Assembly (NCBI GenBank): GCA_021234155.1
Contig: JAJEKV010000075.1
Span: forward strand, 4,418,230-4,482,229
Length of the DNA stretch: 64,000 bases
DNA from: Isoetes taiwanensis
Lineage: Eukaryota; Streptophyta; Lycopodiopsida; Isoetales; Isoetaceae
Reading direction: 5' to 3'
A model generated the notes under the pieces. It was given only the letters and a program-made list of their open reading frames with translations, was not told the DNA's origin and did no database searches. How positions within the stretch are numbered: position 1 is the first letter of the stretch; the number at the start of each line of letters is the position of its first letter. Positions 46,431-58,303 of the stretch are shown in pieces. Position numbers and translations under genes: made by a program.

Positions 46431-46758
46431 AGGAAGAAGCAAATTTGACAGCCTCTCTCCTTTCAGTAATCAAGTTCAAGATCAGGTTATGCAAAATGAC
46501 ATTGCGACATCTATGGAATCATATCTTATGAGAAGAGGTCATAGAAGATATCAAAAAGAAAGTGAAGATCTATGGGCTGCTATTTTCTGCAGAGAAGTTG
46601 TGCAGGTCCATTGCTTATGGTTCTTTTTATCAGTCAACAACTTCATTCTTTCTGAAGCACAGTTGACAAGATATAGATCAATGTATTACAACCACAAGCT
46701 GCTTGCTGATCTCTATAGATCCTTGTTGATTCTTTTGGAGGACAAGGACAAATTCTGA
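46396..46758 (+). other. Open frame of unknown nature
   Basis: 120 codons, including LMRRGHRRYQKESEDLWAAI and LTRYRSMYYNHKLLADLYRS. It looks protein-like but I recognise no family. It may be transposon-derived, since it lies between an L1 remnant and a transposase gene. Confidence 0.3.
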
Positions 46759-46790
46759 CTGTTTCACACTAACAACTGGTCCCCTGACCA

Positions 46791-48834
46791 TTATATCTTT
46801 GGATCAACTGATGCCTTCAACACCTTGAGGTGCATCTTGAATGCTTTTTCTACAAAGTGAGTGTCATGTATTTTGTCATCTGAAATAAAGAAGTGCACAC
46901 ATTTCCTCATTTTACCCTGTACCTTGAACATCGTGATGTGGACCAATATGCTGATTTGTTCATTGTACCAATGTTGTGCTTGAATCTCGTTGAATGGCTT
47001 CAAAGTATAATTCTCCGAGAAATCAATAACTGATAATACGATATCATCACGAAGACTCTTCATGGATTCCTTGAATTGTTTGTTTCGCCAATGTGCCACA
47101 AAGTTATGATATACAAACTTCGACATATGATCAAACATGTTATCCAACATTTACTGGAGCTGCCTTTCTTGTCTATTAGCTTTAGTCTTTGTGAAGTTCC
47201 TTTCTTCGAGGGCTCATTAACGTAACCATAGACTTGCCAATCAAGCGTTTGATCAATCTGCTCATTGTGTTCTCTTGGACACAACTCAATTAATTGTTTC
47301 CCACAATTTCCACAATCTGATTTGATACATTGTAGCTTATGCCACTTTCGTTGCTTTCTTTGCTCTGCACACATATCATAGCCCTCCAAAATGTGCTAAC
47401 ATTATCAAATGTCTTGTTCTTGGCTTGACATATCCCAAAGATGAGCTTCGAGATCTTTACACACCACAATTGCAATGAACAATTTTCATGGAGTCTTGAC
47501 CTCATCAAATTAAATGTCCGCTTTATGCGGATCGATTGCTCATGTTTCACGCAACAACATGTGTTTCTTTCCTTTAGCTTTCTAATGCAAGAAGGTTTTA
47601 AGTATTCAAATTGCCTAAGCCCAATCCGAACCTCTGGATACTGATCCACAAAATTCTGGAATAATTCAGCCTGTAAAATTACAGTGAAATAACATTAGTC
47701 ACCTCATTACATTACATTACATTACATTACATACAAATCTTTTACATATTCAAGACCCTAAACTCCCACACATACATGTATATTCTGACATGAATTTTAT
47801 TTCATTTACTATGAAGTCATATAATTTCTTGACAATTAATACATCTCCACATTAATTTCTTTTTAGTTACTGCCTACATCTACAATACATCCAGAATATA
47901 CATGTAAACAAATATACATGTACGTGTTGCCATGAAATAATTTGACATTTCCATGTAGAGCAAACTAGTGCAGACTGCATCTACATTACATTCAAAAAGT
48001 AAAGAAATCTGTTATAAACTTTATATCAGTGTTACAAAATAAAAAACATCTTTATTCTGCAAAAAAAGATGTAATTACAGCTAAATTACAGTCGTACCTG
48101 TGTAATGTCAATATATTGAATTGGTTGTGTCCTCTTCTTCATGACATCTCTAATTTTTGGTGAAACCTTTGAGTTATCTAACCAAAACTGAGCAACCATA
48201 TCCTTCATAGCCTGATCTATAGTATTTGTTCTTGGATTTCGACACCTTTAATGCCCATGATTTGTTCCACCTAGTGACATTCTTTTCCTTCTCTCCACTA
48301 CTAGTTTCATATTTCTAGGATGTATTTTCAAAAACTTAGTCGCTAGTGAAGTCTTCTGTAATTCTCCTTCCTCTCCAACCACCATAGATAGTACAGAATG
48401 CTTTGCAGCAAGTTTGTCATTGCTATTTGCATGTTTGACATCTTGGAGGCCATTCTTTAAATTCTTTACCAGATCTGTTTTCACGATAGCCTCTTGAGGC
48501 CTTTCAATGACTGGCTCAAATAGGAATTGCAATCTTTTGTCCTGCAATAATCTTCTTGCAAATATACTTTGCTGTTTTGGAGTCAAATTAGATACCTCAT
48601 TCATTATGAGATTTACAGCAGCATTCACCTTTCTTCTAATTGGCTTTGTCACGTATCCACCCTACAAACCCTTTGTTTCGATTTTCTTTGCCTGCTTATA
48701 ACAGTGCTTTCCGAAACTTCATCAACAGGAGGATTGAAATCTGAACCCGATGCTGACCTCGAAGTGCTTGCATGAGAGTCCAATCCTTCTTCCATAGTTT
48801 CTTCTTCAACTGGTGCTTTAAGACATCGATCCAT
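46791..48834 (-). pseudogene. DDE-type transposase-like gene, broken
   Basis: Read on the minus strand, an acidic/Ser-rich start (from about 48834) is followed by VNAAVNLIMNEVSNLTPKQQ, then MVAQFWLDNSKVSPKIRDVM and KRTQPIQYIDITQ before a GT-bounded gap. After about 47.66 kb it continues FVDQYPEVRIGLRQFEYLKP, then a Cys cluster (RNTCCCVKHEQ), a second one (CIKSDCGNCG), and a core with VIDFSENYTL and FFISDDKIHDTHFV. This order matches a transposon protein common in animal genomes (a DFAENY motif plus SD...HD). I take its Asp residues as a DDE/RNase-H-type active site. I cannot name the superfamily. Two frameshifts near 47.1-47.4 kb and one near 48.66 kb break it. Confidence 0.55.
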
Positions 48835-48869
48835 TCTGCAAAAAGGGGATACAACATCCTGCACAAAAA

Positions 48870-51800
48870 ATCAGATTATTAACCAGATTTGTATTACTGC
48901 TTGAAGGGATTTGTATTACTGCTTGAAGGAAAGGGATTTCAATTTCTTCAAGATACATTTGTTTCTTGAAATGCATTCGATTTAGGAGCAGCTATAATCA
49001 ATTTGGGGCAAGTTTTCCTTGAGGTAGAATCCGGAGCCATGTTTGATCGATTGAGGAAAGTTCAAAATGTGCGCCAAGATTTTGGGAGAATTTGGTATAA
49101 TTATGGAGAATATTATACGTCAACCACCTTTATTAATGATAGGCAACTCCATGTAAAATTCAAAATGTACATTACAAATACTTTAACCCAGTTCAATTTT
49201 CTACATTAATATACAAAAAAATTCAATCACCCTTTTATGCTTCTACCCGCCCATTATAAAAAAAGGGTGAACGAGGATTACATTTTGAAAGGTCATGACA
49301 CTCTGGCCTGTACTGAAGATTATAGGTCAGAGAGCCATAACTTTTCATCATCTAATCTCTATCCACTCTTCAATGAAACAGCAAAAAACTATTTATGGAT
49401 TCCACTGTCCCACCTTTATATAGTGAGTCAGATTATGAACCCTTAGTTTTTGGTGCACCAGAACTCGAATGTGGAAATAGAACACCAGCCGGCGGGTTGT
49501 ACCCGCTCTCGGTGGCCCCTCACTGTCCCGACACTTAGCTCCTTTCCTTTTTCTACAATTATTCTGCATAGTCTTGGTGCCCAATAGTGGTCTTGGCAAC
49601 AAAACAAAGTCACACCGACTGGACTATATTAGTGACACCGATTACTATTAGGATTAAAAAACCTCGCCCCGAAACCTTAATAGTAATGGGCTCACTAATG
49701 CCCAAATATTATTATCAGATCCTTTTTCTATCATTTTGGATTTTGGATTTTCGCTGCCACATCCTTTTTCCATCGTGTGGATTTTGGATTCCCTGCTGCC
49801 ATTCATCTTTTTTCTATCATTCTGAATTTTGGATTTTTCCGTTGCTACTCATCCTTTTCCATCCCATGGATTTTGAAATTTTTCCGCTGCCACCCATCCT
49901 TTTATATACCACAAGTGTATATTTCTATCCTACTGTGCAATCCCCTGAATTTGGTCTAGCTTTTTATCGCTATCCCCATAGCCTGCTGCCTCTCGAACAT
50001 CCATCCTTATATCCTGCTGCCACCGCCATCGCTTTTCACCCCCCATTTCTACATTCTTGCCTATGGAGTCTGCCCAGATTATAAGGTCCTTAGTTGGACT
50101 CCCTTGACGCTTAGCAACTAGGGCCTCTGATAACCGGCTCCTAAATATTCAAACCCCTGCCCTTCATATCTATTATCAATTCCAGACTCAGTCTGTTACA
50201 TATTCGCTCTTGGGCATCAAATTCCATTCCGAGCATGACGATCCCATGGATATCCCTTGTAAGCAAAGCCTTAAAACCTTAAACTAGCAATCTGTTAGTG
50301 CAGACAAGTTCTAAAAGGAAGGTTAAGAATAAGAATGCTAAATCTTCCCTTTCTGGAGTTAATATCTAGGAAAGAGGCAAAGATGGGAACCAGTTTCTAG
50401 CATCCGAGAGCACCAATCGCTGCTGAGACATGTAAGTTTTCGTAGTTCTATCCCCCTTTTTTCTGTCTGCCTCCTTTGTTGCATCTGCATATTTCCTTAA
50501 AATAATTGAAGTGATACGAAATTTATCTATTACGTGATTGAGCAATCTGAATGAAGATAACTGTGTAGATCTGGTTATCGGGCTCAGCCTGAAAAACAAT
50601 GCTTCCTACAACTAAAGCTCTGTCGGGATGCTTTGTAGAATCCGTTTGCTGCTGTATCTAGATGGTCTATATAGCCTATTTCTTACACAAAATACTTGCT
50701 GTATCTAGATGGTCTGTGTAGCCTATTTCTTACATAAAATACTTGAGAAACAAATGGATGCGAGTTGCCCTGTAGAGATCTTGAAAACTGATACTAAAAA
50801 ACCCCACAAGATTAAAGACATTCGAGCTCTCAGAAGAGAGCTACCGATTTACTAAGCTTCACAACTGTATTGCATAAAAATATATGGGAATGGATTGTAC
50901 AAAATGTAGATCATCTAAGCTTCTGGCTTTGGCCCTGCCGCTTTGCCGCCCCTGGAATAGATTGATGGCAACACCAGTTGAAAGAAACCAGCAATTGGCA
51001 GACATAACAAGCATTACAAACTAGCACTCAAAATCCTTCCTAGCTGCATTACAAACCGACCCAGACCTAGCCTCGACCATGGAGCCACCATCCTGAAATC
51101 TCTGGATCTGCAAGAAAAACTTGAAACCTGCACGAAAAGCATAGGTAACTCCAGAAAAAAATGAGGCCACTCCAGAAAAATGGTGCTGCCCTCTCCAAAC
51201 CCGGTCACAACCGTAGGAGCTGCCTTAGACGACGTCGCCATCACGTTGGAGCTTTCCACCATAGCACAGTACCGCATCCCCTCACCTCACCGCTCACCGC
51301 TCATCCGCTCACCGCTCATCGCAATAAATTATAGCAATTAAACGTAACTGCAGATATGTAGCCAACTTCTACTTTCTTTGCAAAGAAATACAGGAAAGGA
51401 TCTGCTCGGTGCCCTAGCAGAAATAGCTGCAGTTTGGCATGCATCTTAACAGTTCTATACAGATCAATACCTTTGCATATGATCACTATAACACATAGGA
51501 GCATCTGATTGTGCCCATGTCCAATTGGAATGAAGATACCAACTGGATGGATCCAATCAAATTAAATTTTACAATATACTAACATCTATGTTCCAGCAGG
51601 AAAACTGTCTTCAGGCACCTATAACGTCTGCATTCAAAATTTCTGGTTACCTTTTACATGGTACATCATTTCTAGCTGGCATGGAGAGGCTATAATTGCA
51701 GAGAAGGCTCACTCCTCAATTGGGCTGGTATGCTGTACCTAAAAGTATTATAATATATGACTCAGCCTTAGAAACTAACTGTTTTGTGGTTGGCTTTGAA

Positions 51801-51915
51801 TTGGATGGTTGGTTTGCTGACATCACAGATCTGGTCATTTTACTGCTTGGACAAGTCAGTGTATACCCTTTAGAACTCTCCATGCATTCCAGGAAAAAAC
51901 ATCAAAAAGGGGCAT
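48870..51915. other. Long stretch without a recognised gene
   Basis: Contains a loose tandem repeat at 49720-49900 (units like TTTTCTATCATTTTGGATTTTGGATTT and GCTGCCAC), which gives the 165-codon plus-strand frame at 49587-50084. I do not trust that frame. Short repeats lie at 48890-48930 and 50650-50745. The rest, 50.8-51.9 kb, is probably the 3' flank of the PPR gene. Confidence 0.5.
50650..50743. repeat. 47-bp tandem duplication
   Basis: Two copies (from 50650 and 50697) of a unit containing GCTGTATCTAGATGGTCT and GCCTATTTCTTACA, differing at a few bases. Confidence 0.9.
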
Positions 51916-53649
51916 TTAACCTCCATCATCTGCAAGCCTTGACAGCATACTTTCTTTTATATCAGAATCAGCATAAATATTGGACATTAGCACATAGGAT
52001 CCAATACCATGACAATCCGAACTTGTTACTCGACCAAAGCAGAGTCGTCCTAGTTCCATGTTTCCATGTATTTTGCAGGCGTTCAGTAAAGAGGCCCAGC
52101 CAATGACATTGGGCCGAATGGTATTCCTGAGTAGATCTTCTGCCTCAGTGAAATATCCTGCTCGGCCCAGAAGATCGGCCATGCAGTTAAAATGAGAGAC
52201 ATTAGGCTTAATACCATGCTGTTCATCCATAAAATTGAAGTACCAGTATCCTTCCTCTACCAGGCTTTCACGACTGCATGCAATAAGAATGCTGGTAAAG
52301 ATGGCTTCATCTAGCTTTATGCTTTTCTGTTCCATTTTCTCTAATAATTGTAAAGCATCAGACGCCTCACCATGTTGAGCATGTCCTGCAATCATGGCAC
52401 CCCATGATATCAAATCCGTACTCAGCAGCTCAGTAAAGACCTGGTATGCATCCATCATGCTTCCACATTTGGCATACATATCAATAATGGTATTACACAT
52501 GGTAAGGTCTGCTTGGAGTCCACATGTCATGATCTGGTGATGGATTACTTTTCCATGCTCAATGGCCCCTACACTTCCACATGCTTTCAAGGCATTTAAA
52601 AACGTTACTTCATCTGGCCTTGCACCATCTTGGCTCATCTGGCTAAAGAGTTCTAAGGCATGGACGCTTTCCCCATGTTCGATATATCCTCCTAGCATAG
52701 CATTCCAGGATACCACATTTCGTTCTGTCAAACTGTGGAACACATCACAGGCCTCCTCTAAGCTTCCACATTTGGCATACATATCAACAATGGTATTTCC
52801 AATGAAAACATTATTCTGTAGCTTGCATTTAAGAACCTCTCTGTGAATAATTCTTCCCTGATGTATGTCTCTGACAATGCAACATGCTTTCAAAGCAGCT
52901 GAAAATGTGACATTTGTGGGCTGTAATCCACCTTCTTGCATCTTGCTAAAAAAGTCTAAGGCAAAAATACCTTCACCATTATGTGCATATCCTCCAATCA
53001 TTGCACCCCAAGAAACGACATCCCTAACTGGCATTGTATGAAAAACTTTGTATGCCTCCTGAAGGGAGCCACATTTTGCATACATATCAACAAGGCTATT
53101 CTCAACAATAAGATCTAGATAATGTGCGCCCTTAATGATGCCGCCATGGACAAGTTTCCCATCTGGAAGAGCAGATGAGATAGAACATGCCTTAACCACA
53201 GCAAGATAGACATGCCTGTCATACTTCATGCCTAATAGTTGCATCTTTTGGTACAATTCAATGGCTTCCCCACCTTGTCCAAGGCTTGTGTTTGCTGAGA
53301 TGATTGCACTCCATGTATATGGACTTGGCTTCGCGACCTTGCTAAAAACTATATTGGCTTCATGCAAGCATGCAGAAGTTGCAAATAGACGAATTACATG
53401 GTCATTAAGAACAGCAAGTGAATCAAGCCCACTACTATCCATCAGGAACTGCACTCGTCTAACATAGTCCATACCTTTTCTCTTCTCACAAGCTTGTAAA
53501 AGATAGTATGCTAAGTTCCTTGTAAGACGTACTCCTTGCTGCTCCATGACCTCTAGCACTTGATCTAACTGTCCTTCCATGCACATTTTGCACATGTCTA
53601 CAACAAATGTGTTGACAACAACGTGTGCTTGAGCCAACATGAAATACAT
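51916..53649 (-). CDS. PLS-class pentatricopeptide repeat (PPR) protein
   Basis: A single open frame of 577 residues, intronless as is usual for the family. It is built of PPR repeats of the PLS type: repeated NSLVDMYAKCGS, NTIVDMYAKCGS and NTIIDMYAKCGS units, and VVSWNAMLGGYIEHGE-like units, followed by VIGWASLLNACKIHGNMELG and YVLMSNIYA, the start of an E domain. PPR proteins bind organellar RNA base by base; PLS members mostly act in C-to-U or U-to-C editing. No E+ or DYW deaminase domain is encoded. After the TAA the same frame reads SWNAWRVLKGIH, like the SWIEV...H end of an E domain, so the C-terminus may have been lost recently. Such a protein would need a DYW partner. No clear transit peptide is seen; the start could lie elsewhere. 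Confidence 0.9.
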   Translation of the reverse strand: MYFMLAQAHVVVNTFVVDMCKMCMEGQLDQVLEVMEQQGVRLTRNLAYYLLQACEKRKGMDYVRRVQFLMDSSGLDSLAVLNDHVIRLFATSACLHEANIVFSKVAKPSPYTWSAIISANTSLGQGGEAIELYQKMQLLGMKYDRHVYLAVVKACSISSALPDGKLVHGGIIKGAHYLDLIVENSLVDMYAKCGSLQEAYKVFHTMPVRDVVSWGAMIGGYAHNGEGIFALDFFSKMQEGGLQPTNVTFSAALKACCIVRDIHQGRIIHREVLKCKLQNNVFIGNTIVDMYAKCGSLEEACDVFHSLTERNVVSWNAMLGGYIEHGESVHALELFSQMSQDGARPDEVTFLNALKACGSVGAIEHGKVIHHQIMTCGLQADLTMCNTIIDMYAKCGSMMDAYQVFTELLSTDLISWGAMIAGHAQHGEASDALQLLEKMEQKSIKLDEAIFTSILIACSRESLVEEGYWYFNFMDEQHGIKPNVSHFNCMADLLGRAGYFTEAEDLLRNTIRPNVIGWASLLNACKIHGNMELGRLCFGRVTSSDCHGIGSYVLMSNIYADSDIKESMLSRLADDGG

Positions 53650-56485
53650 AAATGAACTTCTTATCTTTCAAATATGTCTTGGTTATGAAGCAACATTTTA
53701 ATTGCCTTTAAACGATCACTTCGTACCTCTTATACTCTACATATAGATAACAACAGAAAAGAAAGCAGAGGTGAAGTTTAAGGTTCAACCTTGAAAGACG
53801 TCGCCACATTAAACAAGTAGATGACGACCATTTATGTCAATTTTGCAATGATCCACCAGCAAAAAAAATGTTATATAACAAATCTCAAGGTTCTTAGCAG
53901 AACACTCAAACCATTTTTTTTTCAGAAGCGCACATTTGGGACCTACATGATGGCAGACTTTCAAGTGGTTTGAATACGAATGGAATTTTTTATATATCTA
54001 CAAAATCATTGGCCATACAAATGCAAGCACACAGGCCAAATCAATTGAAGGGGCAAGATATAAATTATAATTGTTGCTTCAAATGCAATAAGCGAGAAAT
54101 TCATCTCATCCTGCAGAAGAAATGTCGTATATGCCACAGGACACAGGGATATAGCATATACCTAAAACCAATGCAGCTCCATGGACCCGTGCAGAGGCAA
54201 AATCAATGGACAGTGCAGGATATGATCCATTAGTGTCGCATTTAGAAGAGTGACATCCTATTGTTTCTTGTAAAACACTACGATAGGGAGGTTAAAGGGG
54301 AGTCCATGCTGAAAACAATTTGTTTTCTATTACCTAGACCAGACTGGTTTAAAGACCAGACTGGTTTAAAGATCTGCGATGCATATCCTCGTGGTAGTAT
54401 GCCTTCTGCTATAAGTAGCAACTAATGCATTGTTTCTTGTTACCTTTATCGCTAAGTGCTACCTTTTTTTAATTTTTTTTTAGTTTTAACCATTGTTAGA
54501 CCATTGAATTATCCCATATAATCACAATGGATACACCAAAATATGCAAATACATGCACATATCGATGGTTCGATTAAGCCTCGGCTGGTGCAAAATGTGC
54601 AACCTTTGATAAGCTCCAAGGAAGGTAGCACATGCGGCTACATCACACTAAGGCGGGAAAAATAGAAAGCACCGAGGCCACCGATCCTACCTGAGATAAG
54701 AATGTGAATAACACGGGGGAAATCCGAAAGAAATGCGCATTCATATGCATGCAAAAACTAGACAGGCATGCAAAATCGTCGATCCAACAAAGTGCTTAGG
54801 TGAAACGCCTCACAAAGATCCCGGATCCGAGAGCCATGCTACCCGGAAGAAAATCCGCCCCGGATCCCGCGTGTCATCTGGCCCTTTCTATAAGGAACAA
54901 AACTAGATGCACAAAATTGAACCCAGCCAATTCCGGCAACTCTGTTGCAGCCACTTGCAGCACCAGGAGGCCGGATGCATGAATCGCAGCCCTGAGGCCC
55001 GCAACCAAAAGGGAAAGAACCTAATTTCTAAAAAAAGAAGGGAAAAATCATATCGAACCATTACAAAAAGGGTATTCCAAACCATTGGGAAAAAAAAAAA
55101 TCCAAACCACTGCAGAAAACCTTAGAAATCATCTATAGCAAACCTTCTGAACTACAGTGGATATATTTGTCCATTTGCTAGAAAAATTATATGACTATTG
55201 AAAAACAAGACTTATCAAGTACATCTTTTACCTATGGATCATGCAATTTAGCTCTCCACTAACTTGTACATGTCCCTGATCAAGTTTACATCATCCAATC
55301 CTACATTCACATCTAGCAACCATTTCTAAATCACAACATTTGAACACCCTTGGTAATAAATAGAGGTATAAAGCATATCCACATGCATTACTATGTGCCC
55401 CTCGGTATTTCAAAATCTACAACTTTACAATACAACGTCTGTATCTAACACCATGTAGTCTACTTTAACTTGAAACCTCCCGATAATTTAGAAGACAATA
55501 GATGTAAAAGACATCTTTTTTGTCTACAATGCTCGAATTGAACTTTTTTCTATGTGCACAACATTGAATCCCATAGGTAATTCCAATTATTTCTTGTAAC
55601 ACCCTAGTTGTAACTTTTGGACACCTTCAAGTGTGCCATAAAATATAATTTTGTCAATGTGGAAGGACTATGCGTTGCCTCTACTTGATCTTTCTAAAAG
55701 AATCTTAATAGACTGACACTGAGCAAATCTAGCACAAAGAGTAGCTTCAAGATATCGCAACATTCTAGAATGATGAGCCCCATGTCAAACCATAGAAATA
55801 GCGCAGTACCATGTATCACAAACATACATCAAAAATCTTCACAGATGTCAACGTTTATTAGAGTGTCCCTAAATGTAAGTATGTTCTATTTTGTGCAGTT
55901 CGAGTCGGACTTTGAGTACAGTAAATGAGTGAATAAAGAGAAATGTCGTCGTGCTAAATTTTTGTATCAAATGAAGGCTCTGAGGTCGTTAGGCAATGAG
56001 GCAAACGGAGCTGGATTTCAAGTAAGGGTGCTTTCCCATGAATTGCAAACCCGAAAATTCTGTACTAAGGTAAAAAATCTAAGGCTCAGAATTGTGTGGA
56101 GAATACTTTGCGACTGAGGTCCTAAACTTGAATCAAGCAAGCGAAGGCACTTATTGGAATGCTAGAGAGACTTCGACTTGACCTTAAAAAAATCTCCAGG
56201 TTTTCGTCCCATGGGAAAGCACCCTAAGCCAGCTTTGGCAAACCTCAAAGTTTTGTGTGAAGGGCTTGTCAAAAGCTCAAAACTCAAATGTTTGTGTGAC
56301 GCACATGCCTTTAACCCGATTGGGTTCCGTGGACATTAAATTTTTTTTCTCTTCTTTTAAGGCCCAACGGTTGCCACATTCTTTGAGCAAAACACATTTT
56401 CTGACGGAAAAAGCTCGACGGAAAATCAGAACTGAGAATTTTGCTTGTTATGGTTTCCCTCTTGTTTTGTTTCATTTAGGTCAGC
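53650..56485. other. Intergenic region between PPR and CCT4
   Basis: About 2.8 kb with no convincing frame. It should hold the divergent upstream regions of both genes. A 17-bp tandem repeat lies at 54337-54370. Several short frames near 54.8-55.1 kb overlap on both strands without motifs. Confidence 0.55.
54337..54370. repeat. 17-bp tandem repeat, two copies
   Basis: GACCAGACTGGTTTAAA occurs twice in a row. Each copy contains the palindrome CCAGACTGG. Confidence 0.9.
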
Positions 56486-58167
56486 ATGCCGGGAGCTCCA
56501 AGCGCAGCCGCAGCGGCGCCCAAGACAGAGAAATACGTTGATACAAAACGTAAGGATGACATTCGTCAAATGAACATCGTAGCAGCAAGGGCTGTCGCAG
56601 ATGCAGTTAGAACAAGTCTTGGACCTCGAGGTATGGACAAAATGCTTTCTACTTCTACCGGAGACGTTATCATTACAAATGACGGTGCTACCATTCTTCA
56701 AAAAATGGAGGTATTACAACCTGCTGCCAAAATGTTGGTTGAGTTGTCTAAAAGTCAGGATATTGTGGCTGGTGATGGCACCACTAGTGTTGTTGTTATT
56801 GCTGGTGCTTTATTAAAGCAATGTCTTGTTTTACTTGAAAAGGGAGTTCATCCTACCATTATATCTGATTCTCTATATAAGGCCTCTCAGAAGGCCATCG
56901 AGGTATTGACTTCAATGGCTATTCCTGTGGAGCTTTCTGATCGGGATTCACTCATAAAAAGTGCTAGCACTTCACTGAATAGCAAGGTTGTTAGTCAATA
57001 TTCGTCTCTTTTAGCACCGCTTGCAGTAGATGCAGTGCTCAATGTGATTGATCCTGCAAGACCAGATGGTGTCGATTTGAGGGATATCAAAGTTGTAAAA
57101 AAACTTGGGGGCACTGTTGATGACACAGAGATGGTTAAAGGGCTTGTTTTTGATAAGAAGGCAAGTCATGCAGCTGGTGGACCGACAAGGGTGGAAAATG
57201 CAAAGATCGCATTAATTCAGTTCCAGATATCTCCTCCTAAAACTGACATAGAGCAGAGTGTGATAGTTTCAGATTACTCACAAATGGATCGCATCCTGAA
57301 AGAAGAAAGGAACTATATTTTAGGAATAATAAAGAAGATCAAAGCTACAGGATGCAATGTGCTTTTGATTCAGAAAAGCATTCTCAGAGATGCTGTCACA
57401 GACTTGTCACTTCATTATTTAGCTAAGGCAAAAATCCTAGTTGTAAAGGATATCGAGCGAGGCGATATTGATTTCATATCCAAAACTTTAAATTGCCTTC
57501 CAATTGCCAATATTGAGCATTTCCGTCCAGAGAAATTGGGCCATGCAGATCTTGTGGAGGAAGCTCCAGTAGGAGAAGGACGGATACTTAAAATAACAGG
57601 CATCAAAAATATGGGGAGAACATCGACAATCGTAGTTAGAGGCTCCAATCATCTTGTTCTAGATGAAGCAGATAGAAGTTTGCACGATGCCTTATGTGTT
57701 GTGAGGTGCCTTGTTAACAAGCGCTTTCTTGTTGCTGGTGAGTTTATCTGTTCCATGGGCTGTACTAGTGGCATGCCAATATCATAATTGATTACTTTTA
57801 CATGTTTTTGGTTACAGGTGGTGGTGCACCAGAAATAGAAGTTTGTCGACAGCTGGGAGCATGGGCGAAGTCATTGCATGGGATGGAAAGCTATTGTGTA
57901 CGGGGATTTGCAGAAGCCTTGGAGGTGATTCCTTACACATTGGCAGAGAATGCAGGGTTGAATCCTATCCATATTGTCACAGAATTGCGAAATCATCATG
58001 CAAATGGAGAAGTAAATACTGGGATCAATGTTAGGAGAGGGCAAATTACCAACATGTTGGAGGAGAATGTAGTGCAGCCCCTACTTGTTAGCACAAGTGC
58101 AGTCTCATTGGCCACTGAATGTGTGAGGATGATATTGAAGATTGATGACATTGTTACTGTCAGATAG
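56486..58167 (+). CDS. CCT4: Chaperonin CCT/TRiC subunit delta
   Basis: Two exons, 56486-57737 and 57818-58167, joined across a GT-AG intron (57738-57817) to give 533 residues, a normal length for CCT subunits. The N-terminal equatorial part carries [11 protein letters not shown] and TNDGATIL, then [17 protein letters not shown] (the GDGTT nucleotide-binding motif). The apical part reads [20 protein letters not shown]. The C-terminal part has [29 protein letters not shown] and [11 protein letters not shown]. The DIEQ stretch and the ending are characteristic of the delta subunit. The protein is one of eight subunits of the cytosolic double-ring chaperonin that folds actin and tubulin using ATP. 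All motifs are intact and there is no frameshift, unlike the surrounding repeats. The start ATG at 56486 begins [20 protein letters not shown], with no other ATG in frame nearby. Confidence 0.96.
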
Positions 58168-58185
58168 AATGAACAGCAAAACAAG

Positions 58186-58303
58186 ATTGGACTTGTAAAC
58201 CACCTTCCTTTTAAATCTATGGTTTTAACTTACAGCAGTATTGAATTGGACTTGTAAACCACCTTCCTTTTAAATCTATGGTTTTAACTTACAGCAGTAT
58301 TGA
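58186..58303. repeat. 59-bp perfect tandem duplication after CCT4
   Basis: Two identical copies (58186-58244 and 58245-58303), starting 19 bp after the stop codon and therefore probably in the 3' untranslated region. Confidence 0.95.

Noticed and set aside
49587-50084. 165-codon plus-strand frame
   Set aside because: Made by a degenerate TTTTGGATTTT / GCTGCCAC repeat; aromatic-rich and without domains.
56257-56541. Plus-strand frame overlapping the CCT4 start
   Set aside because: Out of frame with CCT4 and without motifs; it is a shadow of the 5' untranslated region.
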